NCBI RefSeq assembly: GCF_030682035.1
Contig: NZ_JAUXQZ010000045.1
Span: 124,001-188,000 of the forward strand
Length of the DNA stretch: 64,000 nucleotides
Direction of reading: 5' to 3'
Source: Brevundimonas sp.
Lineage (GTDB): Bacteria > Pseudomonadota > Alphaproteobacteria > Caulobacterales > Caulobacteraceae
In this document: piece by piece, positions 11,379 through 22,399 of the stretch
Layout: every line of letters begins with the position of its first letter
Position numbering within the stretch: position 1 is the first letter of the stretch
Position numbers and translations under genes: made by a program
The notes under the pieces: generated by a model
The model's database searches: none
What the model was told of the DNA's origin: nothing
The model's input: the letters and a program-made list of their open reading frames with translations, nothing else

Positions 11379-11774
11379 TCACGCGGGGACGACGGCGGTG
11401 GTCTCGATCTCCACGCGGGCCGCGTCCTCGATCAGTCCCTTGACCTCGACCACGGCCATGGCCGGGTAGTGCAGTCCGATCAGCTCGCGCCAGGCCGCGC
11501 CGATGTCGCGGAGGGCGGCCAAATACTCGCTCTTGTCGACCACGTACCAAGTCATTCTGACGATATCTTCTGGGCCGGCGCCCGCTTCCGCAAGGACGGC
11601 GAGGGTGTTCTCCAGCGCCTGGCGGAATTGGCCGGCGAACCCCGTCTCGACAAACAGGCCTGCGGGTGTCCAGCCGATCTGGCCGGCGACGAAGACCGTG
11701 CGGCCGGTCGCTTCGATGCCGTTGGAATAGCCCTTGGGCCGAGGCCAGCCTTCGGGCAGCAGGACACGATTCAT
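11379..11774 (-). CDS. RidA family (enamine/imine deaminase-like) protein
   Basis: MNRVLLPEGWPRPKGYSNGIEATGRTVFVAGQIGW...FRQALENTLAVLAEAGAGPEDIVRMTWYV. Confidence 0.85.
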   Translation of the reverse strand: MNRVLLPEGWPRPKGYSNGIEATGRTVFVAGQIGWTPAGLFVETGFAGQFRQALENTLAVLAEAGAGPEDIVRMTWYVVDKSEYLAALRDIGAAWRELIGLHYPAMAVVEVKGLIEDAARVEIETTAVVPA

Positions 11775-12193
11775 TCGGACGTCTCCACGAACGAGGTGAT
11801 ACGGGTGCGCAAGGGTTCTGGCCAGGGTTCGGGCTTCAGCGACGCGCCGACATAGACGATGGTCTGCGTCGCCTCGAAGCGCAGCTGACCGCCCGAACTG
11901 ATGCGATGGCGCAGGCCGCAGGAGGCGCCGCCAAGTCTGGTGACGGTCAGGGCGAAGGTCAACTCGTCCTCCAGCCGCGAGGGGGCGATGAAGCGGGCCT
12001 CGACGGCGGCGGTGGGGACGCTGACATGACGGTTGACGTGCAGTTCGCGGAAGGAGGCGTGCAGCGGCCCGGCGAACCAATCCTCGACGACCCCGTTCAG
12101 CATCTCGAAATAGCGCGGGAAGAAGACGATGCCTGCCGCGTCGCAATCGGCGAAGCGGACGCGGCGTTCGACCGTGAAAATCTGGCCCGTCAT
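11771..12193 (-). CDS. Hotdog-fold acyl-CoA thioesterase (4-hydroxybenzoyl-CoA thioesterase-like)
   Basis: VRFADCDAAGIVFFPRYFEMLNGVVEDWF. Confidence 0.82.
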   Translation of the reverse strand: MTGQIFTVERRVRFADCDAAGIVFFPRYFEMLNGVVEDWFAGPLHASFRELHVNRHVSVPTAAVEARFIAPSRLEDELTFALTVTRLGGASCGLRHRISSGGQLRFEATQTIVYVGASLKPEPWPEPLRTRITSFVETSE

Positions 12194-13794
12194 TTGGGCT
12201 CCTTGAGCCGGAAGCGCTGCAGCTTGCCGGTCTGGGTCTTGGGCAGGGCCTCGACGAAGTCGAGGCCGCGGGGGTATTTGTAGGGGGCGATGACGCCCTT
12301 GACGAAGGTCTGGAGCTCGGCGCGCAGGGCGTCGGAGGGGGCGTGGCCCTCGTTCAACACCACGAAGGCCTTCACGATCTGGCCGCGTTCGGGATCGGGG
12401 ACGCCGATCACCGCGGCCTCGGCCACGGCGGGGTGGCGCAGCAGGGCGTGCTCCACCTCGGGCGCGCCGATATTGTAGCCGGACGAGACGATCATGTCGT
12501 CGGATCGGGCCACGAACCAGAAGTATCCGTCCGTATCCTGACGGTAGATGTCGCCGGTCAGGTTCCAGCCGTTCTGGACATAGGCCGCCTGCCGGTCGTC
12601 ATCAAGGTAGCGGCAGCCGGTCGGGCCACGCACGGCGAGGCGGCCGGTCTCGCCGGGGGGCAGGGGTTTGCCGTCGGCGTCGATGATCCGGGCCTGATAG
12701 CCGGGCACGGCCTTGCCGGTGGAGCCGGGGCGGATGTTGTCACCGCGCGCGGATATGAAGACGTGGATCATCTCGGTCGAGCCGATGCCGTCGATGATGC
12801 GGACGCCGGTAGTCTCATGCCAGGCGTCCGAAGTGGCGGCGGGAAGGGCCTCTCCGGCCGAGACGCAGGTGCGCAGGGAGGACAGGTTGTGCCCGCCGGC
12901 CAGCTTCAGCAGGGCGCGGTAGCCGGTGGGGGCGGTGAACAGGGCGGTGGCCCTGTGACGAGCGATGGTCTCGGCCAGGGCTTCGAGGCCGGGGCGATCG
13001 GCGAAGGCCGTCGCGGCGCCGACGGCGGCCGGGAAGACCACCAGTCCGCCGAGGCCGAAGGTGAAGGCGATGGGCGGGGCGCCCACGACGATGTCGTCCT
13101 TCGTCAGGCCGACGATGTGGCGGCCGAACGTATCCGCCATGGCGAGGATGTCGCGATGGAAATGGACGCAGCCCTTGGGCCTGCCGGTGGTGCCCGAGGT
13201 GAAGGCGATCAGGGCGGGGTCGTCGGCGGCGGTGTCCACGGCGTCGAAGCGGTAACCGGCGGGCAGGGCCTGGGCGGCCTTCTGCAGCGCGGTCGAGTCC
13301 ATCACCTGCGTCAGCGATGTCGTCGCATTCCGGGCCTCGCTCACGGCGTCGGCGAGGGTCGAATAGACCAGAGCGCGGCTGATCCGGGCCTTGTCGATCA
13401 CCGTCGCCAATTCGGCCGCGCGCAGCATGGGCATGGTGGCGACCACGACGCCGCCAGCCTTGAGGATCGCAAACCAGGCCAGGACAGTCCAGGAGGAATT
13501 CGGGCCGTGCAGCAGTACGCGATTGCCCGGGACCAGGCCCATCTCCTCGACCAGCACCCGCGCCATCCGGCCCGAGATGGCGTCGACGCGGCTCCACGAG
13601 AATTCGTGGTCGAAGTCGATCAGGGCGCGGGCGTCGGGGCCGGCGGCGGCGAGCGCCCGGCGCAGCAACTCCACGCCGGCGTTCAGGCGCTCGGGATAGA
13701 CCAGTTCCGGCAGGTCGAAGACGAACTCCGGCTGCTGGTCCGTCGGCGGCAGATGGTCGAGGACGAACCGGTCGAGATGCGCGCTGGTCCCCAT
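12190..13794 (-). CDS. Benzoate-/2-aminobenzoate-CoA ligase family protein
   Basis: AMP-binding FTSGTTGRPKGCVHFHRD; IDGIGSTEMIHVFIS; C-terminal KTQTGKLQRFRL; context with aminobenzoyl-CoA monooxygenase. Confidence 0.85.
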   Translation of the reverse strand: MGTSAHLDRFVLDHLPPTDQQPEFVFDLPELVYPERLNAGVELLRRALAAAGPDARALIDFDHEFSWSRVDAISGRMARVLVEEMGLVPGNRVLLHGPNSSWTVLAWFAILKAGGVVVATMPMLRAAELATVIDKARISRALVYSTLADAVSEARNATTSLTQVMDSTALQKAAQALPAGYRFDAVDTAADDPALIAFTSGTTGRPKGCVHFHRDILAMADTFGRHIVGLTKDDIVVGAPPIAFTFGLGGLVVFPAAVGAATAFADRPGLEALAETIARHRATALFTAPTGYRALLKLAGGHNLSSLRTCVSAGEALPAATSDAWHETTGVRIIDGIGSTEMIHVFISARGDNIRPGSTGKAVPGYQARIIDADGKPLPPGETGRLAVRGPTGCRYLDDDRQAAYVQNGWNLTGDIYRQDTDGYFWFVARSDDMIVSSGYNIGAPEVEHALLRHPAVAEAAVIGVPDPERGQIVKAFVVLNEGHAPSDALRAELQTFVKGVIAPYKYPRGLDFVEALPKTQTGKLQRFRLKEPK

Positions 13795-14960
13795 CAGCCG
13801 CCTCCCGCCATGGCCGCCAGGGCCTGCCGGGCGATGACGATCTTCTGCACCTCGGACGCGCCCTCATAGATGCGCAGGGCGCGGATCTCGCGGTACAGCC
13901 GCTCGACTGGATGGCCGGAGACGACGCCGAGGCCGCCAAACAGCTGGACCGCCGCGTCGATGACTGCCTGGGCCTCGTCGGTGGCGTAGAGCTTGGCCAT
14001 GGCGGCCTCGCGGGTGACGCGCGGCGCGCCCTGATCCTTCAGCCAGGCGGCGCGGTAGATCAGCAGGGCCGAGGCGTCGATCTTCAGCGCCATGTCGGCG
14101 AGGGACGCCTGCACCAGCTGCAGGTCGCTCATCGGGGCGCCGAACAGCTTGCGGGAGACGGTGCGGGAGGCGGCCTCGCCGAAGGCGCGGCGTGAGAAGC
14201 CGAGCGCCGCCGCGGCGACGGTCGAGCGGAACACGTCGAGCGTGCCCATGGCGATGCGGAAGCCCTCGCCCGGCGCGCGGAGGATGCGGTCGCCGTCGAT
14301 GCGGCAGGCGTTGAAGCGGACCGTCGCCAGCGGATGGGCGGCCATCAGGGGGATGCGTTCGACGATCTCGAACCCAGGCGTGTCTGCATCGACGACGAAG
14401 GCGCTGAGGCCCTTGGCGCCGGGCGCCTCGCCGCTGCGGGCGAAGACGGTGTAGCGGTCGGCTAGGCCGCCGTTGGAGATGAAGGTCTTGGTCCCGTCCA
14501 GTATCCAGCCGTCGCCGTCGCGCCGGGCGGTCGTGGACAGGGCGGCGACGTCGGAGCCGGCCTCGGGCTCGGAGAGGGCGAAGGCGGCGATGGTCTCGCC
14601 GGCCGCCACGCCGGGCAGCCAGCGGGCCTTCTGGTCGTCCGTACCGAACAGGCTGATCGGGCCGGAGCCGAGGCCCTGCATGGCGAAGACGAAATCGGCC
14701 AGGCCCGAGCGGCGGGCGAGGGTCTCGCGCGTCAGGCACAGGGTTCGGACGTCCAGTTTTCCGTTAGCGTCGGGGACGGCGTTGTTGAGCCACCCGCCCT
14801 CGGCCAGCGCCTTGAGGATCGAGCGGCAATCGCCGTCGAGGTCGTGGTCGCCGTGCAGGTTCACCGCCTCCGTTCTGTCCGCCCAAGCGTCCAGATCAGC
14901 GGCGAAGGCGCGGTGGCGGTCGTCGAAGAAGGGCCAGTCGAGGAAGGTGCGGTCCGCCAT
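13794..14960 (-). CDS. Acyl-CoA dehydrogenase
   Basis: [68 protein letters not shown]. Confidence 0.9.
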   Translation of the reverse strand: MADRTFLDWPFFDDRHRAFAADLDAWADRTEAVNLHGDHDLDGDCRSILKALAEGGWLNNAVPDANGKLDVRTLCLTRETLARRSGLADFVFAMQGLGSGPISLFGTDDQKARWLPGVAAGETIAAFALSEPEAGSDVAALSTTARRDGDGWILDGTKTFISNGGLADRYTVFARSGEAPGAKGLSAFVVDADTPGFEIVERIPLMAAHPLATVRFNACRIDGDRILRAPGEGFRIAMGTLDVFRSTVAAAALGFSRRAFGEAASRTVSRKLFGAPMSDLQLVQASLADMALKIDASALLIYRAAWLKDQGAPRVTREAAMAKLYATDEAQAVIDAAVQLFGGLGVVSGHPVERLYREIRALRIYEGASEVQKIVIARQALAAMAGGG

Positions 14961-14963
14961 GGC

Positions 14964-15776
14964 TCAGTTCCCCTCGAACACCGGCTCGCGCCTGGCGGCG
15001 AAGGCCTCATAGGCGCGGCGGAAGTCGTTGGTCTGCATGCAGATGGCCTGGGCCTGGGCCTCGGACTCGATGGCGGCGTCCAGGCTCATGTCCCATTCGA
15101 CGTTCAGCTGGTTCTTGGTGATGCCGTGGGCGAAGGTCGGCCCCTTGGCTAGCGAGCGCGCCAGTTCCAGTGCGGTCTCCATCAAGGCCTCGCCCTCGAC
15201 GACGCGGTTGTGGAAGCCCCAGCGCTCGCCCTCGTCGGCGGTCATGACCCGGCCGGTGAACAGCAGCTCTGACGCCCGGCCCTGACCGATCTGGCGGGGC
15301 AGGATGGCGCAGGCGCCCATGTCGCAACCGGCCAGCCCCACGCGGGTGAACAGGAAGGCCGTCTTCGTGCGCGGCGTAGCGATGCGCAGGTCCGAGGCCA
15401 TGGCCATGATCGCCCCGGCCCCGACGCAGACGCCGTCCAGCGCGGCGATCACGGGCTGGGGGCAGCCGCGCATGGCCTTGACCAGATCGCCGGTCATGCG
15501 GGTGAAGTCGAGCAGGGCCGGCATGGCCATTTCGGTCAGCGGGCCGATGATCTCGTGCACGTCCCCACCCGACGAGAAATTGCCGCCGGCGCCCGTGACG
15601 ATCACCACCTCGCAGTCGTCGGCGTGGACGAGCGCGCGGAACAGGTCGCGCATCTCGGCATAGGAGTCGAAGGTCAGCGGATTCTTCCGCTCGGGCCGGT
15701 TCAGGGTCAGGGTCGCGACGCCGTCGTCATCGACCGACCACAGGAAATGGGCCGCCTTGTAGTCGCGCGCCTTCAT
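14964..15776 (-). CDS. Enoyl-CoA hydratase family protein
   Basis: Crotonase core [40 protein letters not shown]; start at [13 protein letters not shown]. Confidence 0.9.
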   Translation of the reverse strand: MKARDYKAAHFLWSVDDDGVATLTLNRPERKNPLTFDSYAEMRDLFRALVHADDCEVVIVTGAGGNFSSGGDVHEIIGPLTEMAMPALLDFTRMTGDLVKAMRGCPQPVIAALDGVCVGAGAIMAMASDLRIATPRTKTAFLFTRVGLAGCDMGACAILPRQIGQGRASELLFTGRVMTADEGERWGFHNRVVEGEALMETALELARSLAKGPTFAHGITKNQLNVEWDMSLDAAIESEAQAQAICMQTNDFRRAYEAFAARREPVFEGN

Positions 15777-16276
15777 CCGTTCAGCTCCTCGGGCGTGGTG
15801 GCGTGGAGCGACTGTTTGGTCAGCTCCAGCAGTCGGGTCAGATCGTCGGCCTCGGCCCCGGTCAGGCCGGCGAACAGGGCCTCGATCCAGCGTTCGTGGG
15901 CGCGGGCCATGACGGCGAAGCGCGCCTGTCCGGCGGCGGTCAGACGCACGCGCTGGACGCGGCGGTCGACCCCCGCCACGGCCTCGATCAGGCCGTCGGC
16001 CCGGAGCCGCGCGCCCAGGCCGGTGACATTGCCGTTGGACACCATCAGCATGCGCGAGACCTCGCCCATGGTCAGGCCCCCGGCGCCGGCCCGGTCGAGG
16101 GCCGACAGCATGTCGAAGCGGGGCAGGGTGGAGTCGAATTCGTCCCTGAGCCGCTGCGACACCGTCTGTTCGATGCGGGTGGAGCAGGTCAGCAGCCGCA
16201 GCCACAGACGCAGCGAGCGCTTGCCGTCGGGCGCGCCGCCCAGCCTGTCCGGCAGATGGGCGGCGGCGGGGCTCAC
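15773..16276 (-). CDS. MarR family transcriptional regulator
   Basis: GTG start overlapping the SDR stop (GTGA); w[34 protein letters not shown]...[13 protein letters not shown]. Confidence 0.85.
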   Translation of the reverse strand: MSPAAAHLPDRLGGAPDGKRSLRLWLRLLTCSTRIEQTVSQRLRDEFDSTLPRFDMLSALDRAGAGGLTMGEVSRMLMVSNGNVTGLGARLRADGLIEAVAGVDRRVQRVRLTAAGQARFAVMARAHERWIEALFAGLTGAEADDLTRLLELTKQSLHATTPEELNG

Positions 16277-17034
16277 AGTTCGCCGCCCGCGACGGGTACG
16301 GCGGCACCGTTGACGCCCGAGGCGTTGTCGCCGCACAGCCAGACGATGGTCATGGCGACCTCGTCCGGGGTGATCAGCCGGCCTTGCGGGTTGGAGGCGG
16401 CCAGCGCCGCGCGGGCTTCCTCCTCGCTGCGGCCGGTCTTGCCGACGATGGCCTCGACCGAGCGGGCGACCAGGTCGGTGTCGGTGAAGCCCGGGCAGAC
16501 GGCGTTGACCGTCACGCCCTTCGAGGCGACTTCGAGCGCGAGCGCGCGGGTCAGACCGACGAGGCCGTGCTTGGCCGCGACATAGGCCGAGACGTAGGCA
16601 TAGCCCTTCAGGCCGGCCGTCGAGGCGACGTTGACGATCCGGCCCCATCGACGGGTCAGCATGCCCGGCAGAACCAGACGCGCGGCCTCTGCGGGCGCTT
16701 CCAGATTAAGGGCCAGCATGGCGCGCAAGGCTTCGGCGTCGGTCTGGAGGAAGGGGGCGGAGGTGGCCGCGCCGGCGTTGTTGATCAGGATGTCAATCGG
16801 GCCGAACCGGTCGCGACCCGCCTCGATGGCGGCCGCGAGGGCGTCCGGGTCCGTGACGTCGGCCGGGGCGGCGAAGGCGGCGTCGCCGACGCGGTCGGCG
16901 GTCTCGACCAGCCGATCGATGTGGCGGCCGATCAGGGTGACCTGACAGCCGGCCTCGGCCAGCCGGTCGGCGGTGGCGCGGCCGATGCCCGACCCGGCTC
17001 CGGTGACCACGGCGTGATGTCCGGTCAGGCTCAT
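16273..17034 (-). CDS. SDR family oxidoreductase (3-hydroxyacyl-CoA dehydrogenase-like)
   Basis: [48 protein letters not shown]. Confidence 0.88.
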   Translation of the reverse strand: MSLTGHHAVVTGAGSGIGRATADRLAEAGCQVTLIGRHIDRLVETADRVGDAAFAAPADVTDPDALAAAIEAGRDRFGPIDILINNAGAATSAPFLQTDAEALRAMLALNLEAPAEAARLVLPGMLTRRWGRIVNVASTAGLKGYAYVSAYVAAKHGLVGLTRALALEVASKGVTVNAVCPGFTDTDLVARSVEAIVGKTGRSEEEARAALAASNPQGRLITPDEVAMTIVWLCGDNASGVNGAAVPVAGGEL

Positions 17035-19328
17035 ACGGATCCCACCTGCTGCTGGCGTTCGAGATTGCGGGCCAGCTGGGCGAAACCGGCGCGGTACTGG
17101 ACGGGCGGCTGGACCCCTCGCCAGCCCAGCTCGGCGGCGGCGCGCAGGCTCCAGTTCGGATCGGCCAGATGCGGCCGGGCCAGGGCGCACAAATCGGCGC
17201 GCCCGGCGGCGAGGATGCTGTTCACATGGTCGGTCTCATAGATGTTGCCGACGGCCATGGTGACCACCCCCGCTTCGTTGCGGATGCGGTCGCTGAGCGG
17301 GGTCTGGAACATCCGGCCGTAGACGGGCTGGCCGTCCAGCGTGGTCGATCCCGCAGACACGTCGATCAGGTCGCAGCCGGCCTCGGCGAAAGCGCGGGCG
17401 ATGGCCACCGAGTCCTCAGGCGTCAGGCCGTCCTCTACCCAGTCGCTGGCCGACAGGCGGACCGACATCGGCTTGTCGTCGGGCCAGGCTGCGCGCATGG
17501 CGGCGAAAACTTCCAGCGGGAAGCGCAGCCGGTTCTCGACGGGGCCGCCGTGGGTGTCAGCGCGGTGGTTCGACACCGGCGTCAGGAAGGACGATAGCAG
17601 ATAGCCGTGGGCGCAGTGCAGTTCGACCATGTCGAAGCCGGCCTCGTCGGCCCAGCCGACCGCGCGCACGAAGTCGTCGCGGACGCGGTCCATGTCGGCG
17701 CGGGTCATTTCGCGCGGAATCTGATCTTCGTCCGACCACGGAATGGCGGACGGAGCGATCAACGCCCAGCCGTCCTCGAGCGGCTGATCGGCGCGCGGCC
17801 CCCACGGCCGTTCAACCGAGCCCTTGCGCCCGGCGTGGGCCAGCTGGATGGCGATGCGCGAACCCTGGGCGTGGACGAAGCCGACGATCCTCTTCCAGGC
17901 GTCGCGATGCTCAGGGCTGTACATCCCCGCACAGCCGGGCGTGATCCGGGCGTCGGCCGAGACGTCGGTCATCTCGGTGAAGACCAGACCCGCGCCGCCC
18001 AGCGCCCGCCCGCCGAGGTGGACGAGATGGAAGTCGCCGACGGTCCCGTCCTCGGCCGAATACATGCACATGGGCGAGACGACGACGCGGTTGGGCAGGG
18101 TCAGGCCGCGCAGTTTCAGTGGTGCGAACATGGGCGGGGGTGGATTGTCTGTGGACGGAGCGCCGGCGTTGTCGGCGAACCAGCGCTCGACCCCGGTCAG
18201 GAAGTCGCGGTCGCGCAGGCGCAGGTTCTCGTGGCTGACGCGCTGGCTGCGGGTCAGCAGGCTGTAGGCGAATTGCAGCGGGTCGAGTCCGACATAGCGG
18301 TCGACCGTCTCGAACCATTCGGTGGAGTTGCGGGCCGCGCTCTGCAGCTTCAGCACCTCCACCCGGCGCTCTGCCTCATAGGCGGCCAGCGCCGCGTCCC
18401 GATCGCCCCCGTCGGTCAGGGCCCGGGCCAGGCGGATGGCGTCCTCGAAGGCCAGCTTGGTCCCTGAGCCGATCGAGAAGTGGGCCGTGTGCGCCGCGTC
18501 GCCCAGCAGCACCACCCTGCCGGCGCGCCAGTTGGAACAGGCCACGCGCGGGAAGTTCAGCCACGCTGAGCCGCGCAGGTGTTTGGCATTGCTCATCAGG
18601 GCATGGCCGCCCAGCCAGTCGGCGAACAGGCCCTCCGCCGCGCGGCAGGTCTGGTCGTGATCCATGGCCTCGAAGCCAAGGCCGCGCCATGTCGCCTCCG
18701 AACACTCCACGATGAAGGTCGAGGCGCCCGGTTCGAACTGGTAAGCGTGGGCCCAGATCCAGCCGTGGGGTGTCTCGACGAAGGCGAAGGTGAAGGCGTC
18801 GAAAGACTGTTTCGTGCCCAGCCAGATGTATTTGTTGGTCCGCACATCGATGTCGACGCCGAAGACCTCGGGATTGTCGTTGCGGACGCGGCTGTTCAGG
18901 CCGTCGGCGGCGACGATGACGTCGGCCGGCAGGGCGCGAATGTCGGCGACCTCGTCCTCGAACCTCAAATCGACTCCGAGCGACCGGGCGCGCTCTTGTA
19001 GGACGGTCAACAACCGTTGCCGCCCGATGCCCGCGAAACCATGCCCGCCGGAGCGGATGGTCCGGCCATGGATATGGACGTCGATGTCGTCCCAGTGGAC
19101 GAAGGCCGCTTCGATGGCGGCGGCAGTTTCCGGGTCGTTGGCCTTCAGATTGGCCAGGGTCTGGTCGGAGAAGACCACGCCCCAGCCGAAGGTGTCGTCC
19201 GCGCGGTTGCGCTCATGGACCACGACGTCGAGAGACGCATCACGCAGCTTCAGGGAAATGGCGAGGTACAGGCCGCCCGGCCCGGCGCCCACAACGGCGA
19301 TGCTTTTGACGGCTCGATCCGACGACAT
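17031..19328 (-). CDS. Bifunctional 2-aminobenzoyl-CoA monooxygenase/reductase-type flavoprotein (salicylyl-CoA 5-hydroxylase/OYE fusion)
   Basis: N-terminal FAD hydroxylase [17 protein letters not shown]...[32 protein letters not shown]-terminal old-yellow-enzyme domain [49 protein letters not shown]. Confidence 0.88.
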   Translation of the reverse strand: MSSDRAVKSIAVVGAGPGGLYLAISLKLRDASLDVVVHERNRADDTFGWGVVFSDQTLANLKANDPETAAAIEAAFVHWDDIDVHIHGRTIRSGGHGFAGIGRQRLLTVLQERARSLGVDLRFEDEVADIRALPADVIVAADGLNSRVRNDNPEVFGVDIDVRTNKYIWLGTKQSFDAFTFAFVETPHGWIWAHAYQFEPGASTFIVECSEATWRGLGFEAMDHDQTCRAAEGLFADWLGGHALMSNAKHLRGSAWLNFPRVACSNWRAGRVVLLGDAAHTAHFSIGSGTKLAFEDAIRLARALTDGGDRDAALAAYEAERRVEVLKLQSAARNSTEWFETVDRYVGLDPLQFAYSLLTRSQRVSHENLRLRDRDFLTGVERWFADNAGAPSTDNPPPPMFAPLKLRGLTLPNRVVVSPMCMYSAEDGTVGDFHLVHLGGRALGGAGLVFTEMTDVSADARITPGCAGMYSPEHRDAWKRIVGFVHAQGSRIAIQLAHAGRKGSVERPWGPRADQPLEDGWALIAPSAIPWSDEDQIPREMTRADMDRVRDDFVRAVGWADEAGFDMVELHCAHGYLLSSFLTPVSNHRADTHGGPVENRLRFPLEVFAAMRAAWPDDKPMSVRLSASDWVEDGLTPEDSVAIARAFAEAGCDLIDVSAGSTTLDGQPVYGRMFQTPLSDRIRNEAGVVTMAVGNIYETDHVNSILAAGRADLCALARPHLADPNWSLRAAAELGWRGVQPPVQYRAGFAQLARNLERQQQVGSV

Positions 19329-19372
19329 ATTTTAAGCTTGAAACAAAATCGGACGGGTGTCCAGAGGTCGGG

Positions 19373-20272
19373 TCAGGCGCTGGTGAACATGGCCCGGTCC
19401 GCCTTGACCGCCTCGACGATCATCGCCGTGACCGCCCGGATACGCGCCAGAGGCTTGAGGTCGGCATGGGTGACCAGCCACAGGCTGCGGTCCAGATGCA
19501 CGGCGTCGGGCAGCACACGCCGCAGATCCGTCTCGCGCGCGGCGATGAAGTCGGGCAGGACGCACAGGCCCGCCCCGGCCAGCGCGGCCTGGAGCTGGGC
19601 GATCAGGTTGGAGCTCTGCAGGGCGACATGGATGTCGACGTCGGGCGCCTGCATATAGTCGAGCTCGGGCGCGTAGAGCAGGTCGCCGATGTAGCCGATG
19701 AAGCGCTGGCCGGCCATGTCGGCGCGGGTCAGGATCGGCGGGCGTGCGTCGAGATAGGCGGGGGCGGCGTAGAGGCTGAGGCCGTAATCGGTCAGTTTGC
19801 GCGAGATCAGCCGGCCCTCGCGCGGCGCGCTGAGCGTCACGGCGATGTCGGCCTCGCGCTTGGACAGGCTGAGCACGCCGGAGATGGCCACCAGCTGGAT
19901 ATCGAGTCCAGGATGCCGGTCGGCCAGTTTGGCCATCAGCGGCGCCAGAACGTAGCTGCCGAAGCCCTCCGGCGCGCCGATCCGCACCGTGCCGGTCAGG
20001 GCCTGGTCGGCCTCGCCCAGTTCGCTGGCGGCCAGCAGGGTCAGGCTCTCGATCTTCTCCGCCGTCGGCATCAGGCGTTCGCCGTGCGGGGTCAGGGCGT
20101 AGCCCTGGGGGCTGCGGTCGAACAGCCGGGCCCCCAGACCGTCCTCCAGCGCCGCGATGCGCCGGGCCACGGTGGTGTGGTCCATGCCGGTCCGCGCGGC
20201 CGCCGTGGTCAGACGCCCCGTGCGGGCCACGGCGAGGAAGGCGCGCAGGTCGTTCCAGTTGAAGTCGGCCAC
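19373..20272 (-). CDS. LysR family transcriptional regulator
   Basis: VADFNWNDLRAFLAVARTGRLTTAAARTGMDHTTVARRIAALEDGLGARLFDRS; GTG start chosen (longer ORF to 20386 possible). Confidence 0.85.
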   Translation of the reverse strand: MADFNWNDLRAFLAVARTGRLTTAAARTGMDHTTVARRIAALEDGLGARLFDRSPQGYALTPHGERLMPTAEKIESLTLLAASELGEADQALTGTVRIGAPEGFGSYVLAPLMAKLADRHPGLDIQLVAISGVLSLSKREADIAVTLSAPREGRLISRKLTDYGLSLYAAPAYLDARPPILTRADMAGQRFIGYIGDLLYAPELDYMQAPDVDIHVALQSSNLIAQLQAALAGAGLCVLPDFIAARETDLRRVLPDAVHLDRSLWLVTHADLKPLARIRAVTAMIVEAVKADRAMFTSA

Positions 20273-20281
20273 CGTCCGCTC

Positions 20282-20310
20282 CTGTGCAAAAACGCACAAC
20301 GATTGCACAG
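20282..20310. promoter_or_regulatory. Inverted repeat CTGTGCAA-N13-TTGCACAG, candidate LysR operator/promoter
   Basis: Perfect 8-bp arms immediately upstream of the lysR GTG, between lysR and the divergent small ORF/phaC. Confidence 0.5.
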
Positions 20311-20384
20311 ATTTTGGCATCGTCAGGACAAAAAAGCCATGACATACCCCTCCATCCGAACGTCTCCTTTCCGAGGACACCGTC

Positions 20385-20573
20385 ATGGCCTTCGACTCCG
20401 CCGCCTATATGCCCGCCATCCGAACCACTATTCCCACGCCGGCAGCCGCGCTGATCGACGCATTCGACACTCACTGCCCGATCTGGGCGGCCGAGAACCC
20501 GGACCGCGCCCTGGCGTTGCTGTTCGTGGCCCCGCGCGATTGCGCGGCCGTGGATGTCCTCGTCTCGCTGTAA
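20385..20573 (+). CDS. Small protein of unknown function (62 aa)
   Basis: ATG preceded by GAGGACACCGTC (RBS-like); ends 16 nt before phaC ATG; MAFDSAAYMPAIRTTIPTPAAALIDAFDTHCPIWAAENPDRALALLFVAPRDCAAVDVLVSL. Confidence 0.45.
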   Translation: MAFDSAAYMPAIRTTIPTPAAALIDAFDTHCPIWAAENPDRALALLFVAPRDCAAVDVLVSL

Positions 20574-20588
20574 GCGGAAAGCCTGCCC

Positions 20589-22373
20589 ATGACCGTTTCC
20601 CAGCCGCCGGTTCCCCATCTGCCTGACCCGACCGTCGTGGCCGAGACCCTGACCACCCTGATGCAGAACGCCGCCGCCGCGGTGCGCACGACCATGGCCC
20701 AGGCCGCCGCGCCCCAGGCGCTGCCCTATGATCCGGCGACGCTCACGCGGGCGATGATCGACTTCAACACCGCGGTGATGATCCAGCCCGCGGCGCTGTT
20801 CGAGGCCCAGGCGAACAACTGGAACGACTGGGTCGCCCTGTGGCGCGCCATGGGCGAGCGGGCCATGGGCCAGGAGGCCACTCCCGTCGCCGCTCCGGCC
20901 AAGGGCGATCGCCGCTTCTCCGACCCGGCGTGGAGCGACGAACCGGTCTATGACTATCTGAAACAGGCCTATCTGCTGGCCGCGCGCCAGCTGCAGGATT
21001 TCGTCGCCGCCGCACCGGTCGATGACGCGACCCGCGCCCAGGTCGACTTCGCCAGCCGCCAGATGATGAACGCCTTGGCGCCGACGAATTTCGCCCACAC
21101 CAATCCGCAGGTCGCCCGCCGCACCATCGAGAGCGGCGGCCTGAACCTGATGACCGGTCTGTCGAACCTGCTGGAGGACGTCGGCAGGGGGCAGGGGCTG
21201 GTCAGCCGCCGCGCGCCGAATGATTTCGAGCTTGGCGTCAACGTCGCCGCCACGCCGGGCGCGGTCGTGTTCAAGAACCACCTGATGGAACTGATCCAGT
21301 ATGCGCCGACGACCGACACGGTCTATCGCCGCCCGCTGCTGTTCGTGCCGCCGCTGGTCAACAAATACTACCTCTTCGACCTGACGCCCAAGGCCAGCTA
21401 TCTGAAATGGCTGGTCGATCAGGGCCACACCGTCTTCGTCATCTCCTGGGCCAACCCGGACGAGAGCCACGCTGACAACGGCATGGACGCCTATGTGAAG
21501 GACGGCGTCATCGCCGCCCTTGACGCCGTCGAGGCAGCCACGGGCGAGCCGGACGCGGATCTGGTCTCCTACTGCCTGGGCGGCACGCTCTCGGCCATGA
21601 CGCTGGCCTATCTGGCCCGTACAGGCCGGGCTGACCGCATCGCCTCGGCCACCCTGATCGCCACCCTCGTCGACTTCGGCGAGATGGGCGAATGGTCGGT
21701 GTTCACCGGCGAAGACGACCTGAAAGCCTTTGACCGCTATCTGGACGACAAGGGCTATGTCGAGGCCCACGACCTGACCAAGCTGTTCTCGGCCGTGCGC
21801 GCCAACGACCTGATCTGGTCGTCGGTGGTGAACCATTATCTGCTGGGCGACGAGGCCCGCGCCTCGGACCTGCTGTGGTGGTTTGACGACGGTTCGCGCA
21901 TCCCGGCGCGGATGCTGAAGGAATACGGCCGCCAGATCCTGCGCGGGAACCAGCTCAAGGACGGCGGGGTCGCGATCGACGGCGTGACGCTGGACCTCAA
22001 GGCGATCGAGACCCCGGTCATGATCGTGGCGCTGAAGGATGATCATGTCTCGGCCTGGAAGAACACCTACGCCGGTCGCGCCTTCTTCGGCGGGCCGACG
22101 CGGTTCCTGCTGGGGGGCTCGGGCCACAACGCCGGAATGATCAATCCGCCGGCGGCCAACAGGCACGGCTACTGGACCAATGAAGACGCCCCCGCTGACG
22201 CCGAGGCCTGGCTGGCCGGCGCCGAGCAGAAGGCCGGTTCGTGGTGGCCCGAATGGCAGGGCTGGCTCGACGCCGGCGGGGCCGACGACAAGGTCAAGGC
22301 CCGCAAGGTGGGCTCAGGCAAGCTGAAGGCCGGCGCCGCCGCGCCCGGCGACTACGTCCGGGTTCGGCATTAG
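20589..22373 (+). CDS. phaC: Class I poly(3-hydroxyalkanoate) synthase
   Basis: DLVSYCLGGTLSAM lipase-like box; PLLFVPPLVNKYYLFDLTPKASYLKWLVDQGHTVFVISWANPD; FLLGGSGHNAGMINPP. Confidence 0.93.
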   Translation: MTVSQPPVPHLPDPTVVAETLTTLMQNAAAAVRTTMAQAAAPQALPYDPATLTRAMIDFNTAVMIQPAALFEAQANNWNDWVALWRAMGERAMGQEATPVAAPAKGDRRFSDPAWSDEPVYDYLKQAYLLAARQLQDFVAAAPVDDATRAQVDFASRQMMNALAPTNFAHTNPQVARRTIESGGLNLMTGLSNLLEDVGRGQGLVSRRAPNDFELGVNVAATPGAVVFKNHLMELIQYAPTTDTVYRRPLLFVPPLVNKYYLFDLTPKASYLKWLVDQGHTVFVISWANPDESHADNGMDAYVKDGVIAALDAVEAATGEPDADLVSYCLGGTLSAMTLAYLARTGRADRIASATLIATLVDFGEMGEWSVFTGEDDLKAFDRYLDDKGYVEAHDLTKLFSAVRANDLIWSSVVNHYLLGDEARASDLLWWFDDGSRIPARMLKEYGRQILRGNQLKDGGVAIDGVTLDLKAIETPVMIVALKDDHVSAWKNTYAGRAFFGGPTRFLLGGSGHNAGMINPPAANRHGYWTNEDAPADAEAWLAGAEQKAGSWWPEWQGWLDAGGADDKVKARKVGSGKLKAGAAAPGDYVRVRH

Positions 22374-22399
22374 GTCTTTGGACGCCCCGGCCTGACGGC

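Noticed and set aside
19332-22166. 944-aa minus-strand ORF
   Set aside because: Antisense to phaC and extends into lysR in a different frame; low-complexity H/R/G/Q-rich translation typical of a high-GC shadow ORF.
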